A DNA stretch of 64,000 nucleotides, taken from the NCBI RefSeq assembly GCF_002443255.2, contig NW_019211455.1, positions 39,125,014 to 39,189,013 of the forward strand, written 5' to 3'. Source of the DNA: Varroa destructor. Taxonomy: Eukaryota; Arthropoda; Arachnida; Mesostigmata; Varroidae. Each line of letters starts with the position of its first letter. The first letter of the stretch is position 1. Made by a program: the position numbers and the translations under genes. Shown piece by piece: positions 50,894 through 62,177 of the stretch. The notes beneath the pieces were generated by a model. That model saw only the letters and a list, made by a program, of their open reading frames with translations, ran no database searches and was not told where the DNA came from.

Positions 50894-53800
50894 GTGAGTC
50901 TTTTCATTGTTTATAACTGCACATTTAAATAAATAGCACATTTGTACAGCCGACGATTGAATCGAACCGATAGAATTAATAATTATTTATCTAAATATTA
51001 AAATATAGAGTCTTTTTATCTAACCATTACTACTTATCAAAACTACCTGTTCGACAAATGGGTGTCTTGCCCCGAAAGAATGGGTTATGTGATGGTATTC
51101 GTATGATCGCTGGCGTCATGCGTCCAGAAGCCCCATTCGTCCGCAATAGAGCAGACTGTCAAAGCCGGAAGCAACGGTTTCAAGCGCTCTGTTTTTAGTA
51201 GCCGCCCGCTTGTGCATGTACTAGGCTCAGACAAACACGGGAGTAGCATCATACGGCCACGTCGCTAATACGTACCACGAAATGATGGGTTACTTCTCAG
51301 TTGGGATCTCCTGAGAATCCTTACTTCTCCTTCAAACCATAAGCCAGTGTAATGGTCGCTACTGCATGCAACACATACGCAAGCTATAATAAGTGTAATA
51401 TAAACGTTCGCTAGTGCATACCACGCACTAAATTCTGTACCATACACGTAGCCCCATAGTAGTTGTAATCGTCGATAATAAAGTGGGCGTACTCATTTTT
51501 TCAGTCCTGTTGACGTCACGTCACTGTGTCGTTCGGAGGAAAAAATTGCTTCACTGCTTCTTAGCGTAACGATCATCAGTACAAGTAGGACGAGCTGAAG
51601 AGACTGCTTGTCGGGTAAAACATTATATATAATCTTTGATTCTGCCGGAAGCTCGGCATAATGCGCATGATACACACTAAATGTATGGAAAAACCTCTAT
51701 GCTCTTTTTCACTTATTATACTACGCTCAAATAGGACACTGTCGACGGATTTGTCGTCACTCGGACAAAATACATTTGGTCCTACTTCATATTGCAACGT
51801 TCAACTTCGATGTAGGATGGATGTATATGTCTCTGAAATCCAATCCGTCTTCAACAATATCCACCTTTGACGCGCTCCATTCATTGCTCACGTCGAAGTT
51901 ATATCAGAAATACCAGTAACTGTAGCAGCAAGACGAGAGTCGCATGTCCTCCTATTTATCCACTCTTGTGTACACCAGCTAAGTATCTCGTGCCCGAGAT
52001 AGAGATAAGCTAACGGATGACAGATCTCTGGGGACGTCCTTTTTATGTAGCTCGAGGAATTGGTGATCGTGGTGATAACCCTCAAGCCTTGTTGTCCGTC
52101 CGGACTTTCTGCTCCCACCGCGTGCCTTACGACTCAGAAAGCCTGGAAGACTTTGTCGTTGTTCGTCGACAGCGACTCGAACCGTCGATCTGGGAGATAA
52201 ACGGGGTGGTATCTGCACCGGAGGCCGTAAAAGGGGTTGTTTATCACAGAATCAGATGAGTCCTAAAACGACAATACCCATATATATATACATATATATG
52301 GGATAGTTCCTACGCCCGCCGGCGTTTCAGTAGTGGCCGCCGCCATATGCTATTCACTGGTATGAACCGTCGTGAGAGCGGAAGTGTGGTGTCTGCAAGA
52401 GTACCTAAACAAAACCAAACGAAAGTAAAAAAGAAGGAGAAAAGCCGAAGCGGTGAGAGAAAGCAAAGAAACAACCCCTGCTACCACTATTGCTGCTATA
52501 CGCGATACTACTTGGACCTGAAGACGCTATGGTTCATACAGGGGGCAAGACTCATAGGTTCACATCGCTATCGAGCCATAAGCACTCCTACTACTGCCGA
52601 CATCGGCATGACAGCCTGGTTTCGGCAGGCGCAGCTCGTTCTACGCGCTAATAACATCACGGACCGTGCACTAATAACGACTATATTTACTATACGAACG
52701 ACACAGCGACAACGAAAAGCGAACGACGCTACACAGCTTCCTTGCAATAGCAAAAACAAAAACAGTAACAATAGATTCCCATTGTTCGCATCAATGCCCG
52801 CGTACTCCGTTCACATAACCTTGCCCCTATCGTAATAACGAGAGCATTCTAAGGAAAAGAATTAACATTGTTGACCTTGAACGTGGTAAACTCCTTTCCG
52901 CTTAATTTCTTTGGTCGTCCGTACCATCCCTTATCAACTCTCTCTTTTTTCAGGCTCATATAAATAACGTCGTACTTCACAAGGCTTCTTTTGGTCGCCT
53001 ATTTCAGAACAACTATTGCTTAGTTCGAAACAAAAACAATGAAAAATCCATTGAGGGCATTAGGATCTACATGCATCGTTTTGATTGCCCCTTGAACAAA
53101 TCTATAAATCGAATTTTTACTACAGGCAGTTTAAATCCTGGTCGATAACATTTAGCTTCAAGTTGCATTTAAAGCTCTACACTTACACGCTGATAACATC
53201 CAATGTGAATCTGCCCCTTTATTGAAGTTGTGTCCGTTACGATTGCTGCTTATGAAAACACAGAATTCTTCTTTGGTTTCGCTGACTTTTAGCGTTAGGT
53301 TCAAGGCTTTGTTTGCTTATATTAAAGCAACGTATCATTTTTACGGAAATCTTTCTCACCAGAAAGTATCTCCATAGAAAGGTAAAGAAAAACTGAAGGG
53401 GTTCATATGAAGATTGCATGCTTCGAGGCCAAGCGCGTGCATTTCACGACTTTTTAGTAATAAAGTCCAAAAGGACGCTAGAACCGAAACTTGTGCTACT
53501 CCATGTGGAAGGTCAATAAAAATAACGTGCAGCGAGCTCTCCAACGTAAACCTATAGTAACCTATTATATAGACAGCAAACGACAAGATATTAGTTCTAC
53601 ATCATAAAGCATTTTTATTGTGGTGAGCGCAATCGGTATTGGATTTTTCGTCAAACAAGACTCGTACCAATATACACCCACTTCGACGTGCACGTTCCCA
53701 TCCCCAAACAAAAATCAGAAGATAGATACACAAAACACATTTCAAAAACGGCAATTATAAGCCGGTTATATATTACGCACGGCTGTCGAAATAGCCTCTT

Positions 53801-56800
53801 GCACACCCTCGTTGTGCTCGTTACCTTAAAACTTCAATCAGTCAAAAAGTAGTTAGTGAAAAGCTTCGTATAAACGTGCTTCGTCGATCACTCAACCAGC
53901 ACAGACTTCAAGGTTGCTTGGGTTTAACTAGGCAAGGATTCCTATGTCAACTTTTACTTTAAAACACTTTATAGAATACATAAGCCCGCTTCGGCAGAAA
54001 ATTATATCATAATGTCGGAATGGCGCTCTGCGATCGTTCGTGCACTGTGAAAAATTGCCTTTGTCGTTTAATTACAGATGCATGCCGTGCGCGATCTTCT
54101 ACCGAAGTAACGACGTCAAAAAGGCTTTGGATAACAACGACGACGAAGTGTGAGTTGGCAATACTAATAATAATAACAACCTTCGTTCGGATTTAGTCTC
54201 TTCGAAATACATTGTTTAGCGGGAACTACTTCCTCAAAGCAAAAACTGAGACCTGCTTCTCCAAACGTTAAGGGCCGATTAACAAATAATACAGCATCTA
54301 TAAATGCCCTTCTGAAGAACTGTCTGAAAAGAAGTGTATCGTTCAGAAGCATTTAAATAAATCAGATGGATAATGAAACACTTTGGCACTTAAAAGAAGT
54401 TAGAACTACTCAAAATAGATTCATTCCTCGCTGTGTGGTCACGCAGTAGACCTAATCTAAATCGATAGAGTTAATTTTGATCTGCTTAATGGGAATCTAA
54501 GTTCTAGAATTTACCAATAGCTAACGTTAACCAAACGATTATGACAAAATTCCATTTAACTACTGCCGTTTTTACTAACTTTTTTTTCGGTCAGAAAATT
54601 TTGCGAAAGTATCTTTTGGGTTTAATTATCGGAAAAAAAATGTCCAAAAAAATAGCGAAAGATAATCGAAATAATCTTAGAGTCGCGAATCCTAACTAAG
54701 AATCGAGATGAAGTGCAAAAACGATTTAACCTGTTACGTTTATAACTACGAGTTTATTCTCGAAGCTGCATATTAGGCTATCTTTAACCCAAATAGAAAG
54801 GTTCTGTTAGGAATAAGGGGAACTCGGTCAACGTGTTGATTGTAACATCTTTTAGGCATTTCGTTAAAATGTCAAATTAAGAACTCTAGCGCTAGTTCTC
54901 ATATCATGTTCTTACCCTAGCCTAAATCTGCACGCTTGATCACCACGATTTAGAATTCAAAGTACAGATATGTACGAAAGCACAGGTGGGCAAATTCAGG
55001 TCTGATCATTCGATCAGGGCTGCACTGCATTCGACCCTTCCATAAACTCTCGGCCACATATCAGGTGACTGTCACGTTCGAGGCATGCAATTAGCTCGAA
55101 ATAATTGACTGTACAAGGGTTAGTCGTTGACGTCTGACGAGGATCGTTATGTGTAGCGCACTAAGAGTAGCAGGCCAAATCTTGAAACCTTATATATTTA
55201 GATAAGCAACATATACAGACTATCCAGCGTATAAGTATTTAAATTATCTCAGAAACTGCTGTCACAGCCTCAGTAGGATGTGCGGTATTCGCAGCAAAAC
55301 GGTTGGCGGTTCTTCTTTGACCGCAATCTAAGATGGCGCTTAATTTCTTGCAGAAGTTGCCCGTTCTAGTCAGTTTTTTTAGATATGGACATATATAATG
55401 CCCTAATTTTCGTCGCTTTCCGTCCACAGCAGACGCCCACTTCGTCGCGGTCAAAAGTACCTCGTTGACAGGAATGAGATGGGTATTCCTCATAGTGCTG
55501 GTTACTGTAACCTTTTTATGAAATGTGCGTTTCAGTTATTAATCCGGTTTGTTTTACGTGTGTATTAATTTGCGGAATTAATTAATGCGCAAATGCATTA
55601 AAGAAAACTATTTTCAAAAAAAAAAAAAGTTGTGGCAAGGATTAGAGAGCATTAAAGGATTGATGTTTATTGTAGTAGGCTTAGCTACCAAGATGCAGAA
55701 ATGGTTCTATTGACAATCAAACGTACCATTGAGCGTTTTATTCTATAGAAGAGGTCTGTATTAGTACTATAGATCCTAAATGCAGTAAATTTCGCTTCTC
55801 ACTCAGAACACATGAAGTACTCAGCCAATACTGGAGCCTAATTTTTTCCATAATAAAGCTAGCTAGTTAGAGTATTAAAGACTAAGTCGTCATTATATCC
55901 GTGCGGGAACATAGAATAGAAATGATCATAGTGTTATTCTCCTATATACAGATTCCGTTCAGGTAAGCCAATCGAGGTAATTCGCGTCATAAGACAACAA
56001 GCCTGCCAAACGTAACGATAGAAATGTGTGAGATAAAGACAGCGTGTTTAGAGTGAGCTGCAGAAATACAGAAACCTATGGTAAAGTAGTTAATTTATTA
56101 CTATATTGGCTATCTTGCAGACGAATTTTACGAAAGAGGCCAGAAATTTAGAAGTTGAAGACAAAATCTGATTTAATTTTTTTTTGTTTTTTATAAATCA
56201 TAAGCTTATATATATATATATATAAAGAAAGTAAGGGGGGCGTACGTTTTCTTTTGATGCTCTAATGTTATCTATTCTGCTGAGATGAGCTGACAGTTGG
56301 CATGATGGGTAGTGACTTGGTGGTTTGTCAATCACCGAACCCGGACGTGCGAGCAGGCGGGAATTCATTCGTTTTGTGTCACTGTTTTGCGGCATCTCCG
56401 TCAACGTAGACGTAGCAGGAAAAGACGATACTGCATAATTCATGATCATGACGACATGTAACAATTTGGTACGTGAATAATAATTCTCAATCAACAGCGC
56501 CACGTGCGATACATGGTCCCCCTTCGATGTGCCGCTCTTGCTATAACTTTACCTGTTCAGGTTAACGCATTTCTCCTTTACTAAAGGCGAATTCATTATT
56601 CAACCGACCTATACATTTGTTAACAGCTCTGTAAATATCAACCGATTTATGTATAACTTAAGAATAGTTCATATCGGTTTACTTGGGAGCAACGTTTAAT
56701 CGGCCAGGCCGGATACACGCAAGTCCAGGCACACGGCCTTTAATACATAACCAGCTGCTTGTTACGTGCATTTGGCTAACTAGTGCAGTTTCGTGCATAT

Positions 56801-59800
56801 TTCGTTGGACCCAGCACGCTAACCAATTTTCAAGTCTTTATGCCAGTAACCCAAGTTAGTCTTACCCAGACAACGTTTTTTGTCACCCTCTGTCCATGGG
56901 GCCAATGCCGCGGCTCACGCTTAAAAGAAAGTACTAGAAAAAATTCGGAGCTGCCGGAGTGGCGTAGAGGCCAAGGCGTCAGTGTTGACAAACGGTGCAG
57001 CTGCCACCGATGGCAAGCCTAGATTTGCTGCGCCGCTCGGAGCCCTTCGAGTCAGAGTCTGTCCTCTTTTAGTTCCACCTTGTTTTCTATGGGCCTTCAG
57101 CTTCTGCATCATCACAACTAGCACAACTACCTGTAAGACCCACAATTGCGGTTAAGCAGGTGCTGACGCGTTTTCTTGTCCTCTGTCTTCCGCTTTCTCA
57201 CTGACTGCGTTCGCTCGTCTGTTCGAGTTTACGTTCGACTGACTTAGCGCTTTCAGTTTTGGTTCATTGCATTCGACCCCCCCCCCCCCCCCAAGAAAGG
57301 CCTTTTCCGATAAATCGAATGTTGATGGTCTCTCGAGCTTAAACTAAGGCTCCGTGGCTGGTCTTTACACGACGGCAATGCTCTATCATTCCGGCTTGTA
57401 TAACAAACAAGTTGGAATAGATGACCACCTATAGGTAAGCTATTATGAAGGGCTATCGGCCAGGTAATGTAGGAACAAAGGAAAACTAGCTTTCCTTGTC
57501 TGCTTTTGGATCATAATCACAAAGCAGAAGGCTATTCATATTCTTTCTCAGACGACCTAATACCTACTTAATATCAATATGTAATAATAACAATAATAGT
57601 TTATTACACGAATTCGATCGGTTAACAATATATCAGATTTGAAGAGTAAAGGGCGATTGTAGTTGTGCTTTCGTATGCTTATATTAGTCTTTGTGTGTTG
57701 AAACATTTTAGATCGGTATATTCGTTTTATTATCGTTTTTCCGAGAGTGGTGGTCATCCTTGTAAGTTCCTATTGTTCCTATGCTGTTAGAGAAAATATA
57801 CGGCAGCCGTTACATCTGGCCTTAACGTTTAAATGCACCTGCAGTCTAATTATACGAGCGTTAGCGTGGTCATTATTGCCACCTGTTTGGGTAAAGGTAA
57901 CGACAGACGAATTAAGACTTAATTAACAAAGGAAGACCACATATCCATACATATACACACTGACAACGACGGCCACACGAGCTAATGAACGAGAGAAAAG
58001 GCCCGAATGAAGTGAGCGGGTCGCACGTGGTCCTTCTCGACTACCGCTGTTGCTGTGTTCATTGTGACGGAGCAACTTCCCACGACGAAAACGGATTGCC
58101 ACGTGGAGCCATTGTATGGAAATGTTTGCTGACATACATGCATTTGCCTGTAGTAAAGGCTCTTTGAAGGTTTTCTCTGACTAATACAAACGAAACGAAA
58201 GCCAAATAGACGGCGTTGAAAGTGCGTCGCACGCTTTGTCGTCCAGTAGCTCTTACCCTTGAAGGAGACTTTAGGCAAATCGAAGGCATAAAAGTGTTAC
58301 TAAAAGACGGTATGTCCGGCCTGTGAATAGCTAAATCGCCGCGCAAATAACGTAGATATGTATATAATAAACACCGATGTTTTTATGGCAAGGCGTATCG
58401 AGGGATGCATCAAGTGTATACTATGCAAATAGCAAAAACTTGTGTGATTGTTAAAACTCTAAAGAAAGCATTGTACGACAATTCTGAATATTCCTACTAT
58501 AAAATTACAAACAGTACATGTTTAAATAAAGGTTAAGGCGGCCCGGCCAGATAATCAATTTACCGTCTTTGGCTAGACTATAATGGTAATGAGGACAACT
58601 TATTTTTGTTACATGCGCGTATTCCTGAGCGTTTATTTCAATGTGACAATGCCCCTAACACCTCTCTTTATGTTAACGATGTTTGCTATAATGCCTGGTA
58701 GAAGGATGGTGGACTACGAAATACTATTCGGTTGTCCGGAGCTATTTCACGGGTCCAAAAATTTTAATCAATTTTCAACTTTAAGAGAACATCACATTAT
58801 CTCGTCATATGTTCTCCTTGAATATTAGTACCTTGAAGCTAACGCTCTGGAAGTTTCTGAACTGTTACCTACCAGTAATTTGTATTACCACACCTTATTT
58901 ATGAGATTTGACTTCAAGATACTCCACGCCCATTTAACGCCTCTTTAAGGTATCTAAGATAATAACAAATGCCTCTTATATCTATACAGCTACGAGCATA
59001 AATTTAGCTTAACTTAGACGAGCGTTGTAGTAGTGAATCCCTTATTGCTATACAGTTTTGTCCATAAAATGCGAAGTATAGTGGTTTTAATGTTGTTAAT
59101 GGCAGCAGTAGAGCATTTCAAATGTAGTCCGCGCCTGAATTCAAATAATTCTTCTCTTCGCATAACAGGTTATGAAGCTCTTTTTGCGGAACCTGTTGAT
59201 GCATGAAGACTATAATCGTGAGTAAATCTATTTTTTTTTTTTAATGTATGATTCGTAGGGTTGAAGCGCGACCTCAGAGAAAGCATTACCGAAATGAAGC
59301 TCGTTATTCAACAATCAACTACAGATATAGGTTTATACTAGGAGTGCATGAGTTTATTAAAAGAAAGCGAGGTTGTTTTTTTCTATTGTAATTTATTGAA
59401 GCTTGACGCGGCAATATGTATACTATTCCCTATACCTTATAGCGACCTTTTTTCAAACATGTTTCCCTGATTTTTTTTTACTTAAACCCGAAAGAGTATT
59501 CCAGAAATACTACAGTGGAACATACCAACATGATGTTAGTGTACGTTTACTTTTGAGTAACATAACGTCTTCTGACCGCCATTGTGCTAATCTATTCGTG
59601 CAAAGAAATTTCGTCCGCGGGAAAAGGGGTCACTTCAATAAACTTCATTTCGATAGTCTCTGTCATATAGTCTTACCTCTCGATTGCAACATTTTTTTCA
59701 GATTTGAGGATAAGAAGTCAAAGGGATTTAAGAATGCCCAACAAAAATTCCTCAAGTCAGTTACTGCACGTTTGACTGTTGCTCAGGTCAGTACCTAACG

Positions 59801-62140
59801 TTACATTTGGTGAATAGGCCTAGAAATAACAAAAACGTTCCTATGTATGTGATATTCGTTTGTTAAGTTAATTAGTTACAAGTTAGATGTTTTAAATCTA
59901 AGTGATCACTCGTCCGGATATATTTATCAGAAAATTTATTTTTCGAAAAACAACAACAAGTACCGAAATTGTTTATAAGAATTTTCCGTGAAAATAGCGA
60001 ATAAACCTAAATATATATTATAGCCATTATTAAGCAAAGTATAATTATGTCGTATCAATTGTTTAGATCTATGGGTTAACTGGGGTCTATGGGGTTAATA
60101 GTTGCGTTACCGTTGGGCGAATCGGAAGTACCAAAGCAAAGTGTGTTATTATTATGAGCTTAACCCATAACAAAGTAGAAACAAAATTTTATGAGATGAG
60201 GATTATGCACGAAATGGATGTGACACGTAAACTGGTTGATGGAAACAGAGGGACTATGTAATGCTATTTAGGGTTAAAAAGACCTATTTGGATGATCTTA
60301 TTCGAGAAAGTGTTGATTAAAAAAATGATCTCATCACATAGCACTCAACAGCAAGAATCGTCCAACCTTAATGTTTTGTTTTCATTCGGTATAGTGTCTC
60401 TATTGATTACACTTACGGTATGTTACAATCGCAGCTACTAACTACATGTCTTACATTCAATATATAATAATTGTCTGATAGCATATCTGTTGAGCATGGT
60501 AAAGTTGTTCATGGGACCCTAGGTCAAAACACGTCACCGCAATTTGACATATACGTACGGACAACGGGTAACAACTACCTGAAGGACCGTAATTGATTGA
60601 ATCATTTCAAGCTGTTCTTGTGAACCTGCGCAGGTCGTGGAAGGCGTTCGTGGGCAGGGCGAATTAAATTTTGACTTTGTCGCGCTCATCCTACTAGCAG
60701 GGATGATTGCAGCTCTCGGATTGATGGATAACTCGGTGGTATCAATCATTGCCGCCATGCTCGTATCACCTCTTATGGTTCGTCTTTAGTGGCCAAGGGC
60801 GTATTTCTTTCACGTTGCACCTAGTTACTGATATATTTCGTATCCCCTAGAGATAAATATATGCCATTTCTTCTTTCTAATAACTAGAGGCCTAGGTGTT
60901 GGCCGTCAGGTCAACGATGTTAATCCCGTCCTGCACAGAACTGATGGAGCTGCTTCTAAACGGAGCGCTTGAGATGCGTTTCAGATTATTCAGCTTCGTA
61001 TCGGTATGCAATGCAGAATATTCGAGTTGTCAAAAGAACGTATATTTAGCGCTTCACGCCCAAGACGTTTCATTTTTTACCTAAGCTAAATGATATGTCT
61101 TGCTAGAGCTTAAGGTACTGGTTGTTTCCAGATTGCCTGAATAGAGTCAACGTCGTTTGAATTGTGTGTGTAAAATGTGGTAGACTTGACTTAAATAGTT
61201 ATTTGTACAGATACGATGTGAAATATTAAGGTTCAATGTTTTGACAGTGTATGTTGAATCATAGAAAAAAATCAAATGCTTTGATAGAGTGTTTTTTAAT
61301 GTTTTTTTTTTTGTATATCGGACTGATTTCCGATTAGGGCCCCATAATGGCTATCACGTTCGGGATCATAATTCACGATATGAAGCTGATCAAAACGGGT
61401 CTTCGAACAGAGCTCTGTGGCCTTGTGCTCTGTTTGTTATTTGGCTTCTGTTTTGGAATTACGATGGCCTATTTCGGTGACGAAACGGGAGGCTTAGCGT
61501 GGGGGCCTAACACTTGGCCAAACCCCGAACAGACGGCCAGGTTCGTACATGTTGATGCCACACATTTTTCTTGATGTTTACCGTTAGAATTACACCGTCG
61601 TTTACCTCTGTGAGCTCATATTATATCGAAAAATACTAATTTACGGACTAACAGGAAATAACATGTCCCGAATCTGGCCTGAGCGCTCGATTTATTTTGT
61701 GGTGTAGTCTTCAAACCAAGCCGATGTTTATAGTCATGCAATTACCATGGAAGCATGCGGGATCATACTCGAAAGTTCATGATATTTCCAATTGAATCAG
61801 ATATTCTCTGTTTATCGTGCTCGTCGTTCAGCCCTATTTCATCCGACACTGCAATGAACGACACCAGCAAACACTTATAATTGATACTTCGTGTCGCAAA
61901 AAATATAAGAGAGAAGTACATCTAGAATAAAGGAGAACCGCGTAAGTTTCTCAGTAAACGATGAAAATCCAACTATTTCTTAGTTTGCATTATGTTCTCC
62001 CGTATGTGTTCTCAAAGAAACACGCCTGTGCCAAACGTCCCATGTTATGCATTATATTAAGTTCATGTTTTTGTTTGATCTGTATGACAATACACGAACA
62101 CATGTAAACAACATTCGTTATTAACACAGACCCCCATATC

Positions 62141-62177
<37 letters not shown>

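Larger units (their letters stand above)
54150..59701 (+). other. DUF389 intron 2 (5.55 kb)
   Basis: GTGAGT..AG intron. It holds an imperfect palindrome with TAATTA cores (55565-55601), a (TA)n run near 56208-56224, an antisense exon-like segment (56246-56430), a tRNA-like SINE head (56953-57053), a 16-C run (57277-57292), and a GC-richer stretch at 57.96-58.35 kb with overlapping ORFs on both strands that I cannot assign. Confidence 0.75.

Noticed and set aside
52281..52301. TATA-rich palindrome, considered as a promoter TATA box
   Set aside because: It is a simple TA/CATA repeat like many others in the window, so a promoter role is not supported.
59403..59701. Upstream part of the frame that contains DUF389 exon 3
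   Set aside because: Only the part after the poly-T acceptor at 59701 matches the family, and the phase from exon 2 requires a start at 59702.
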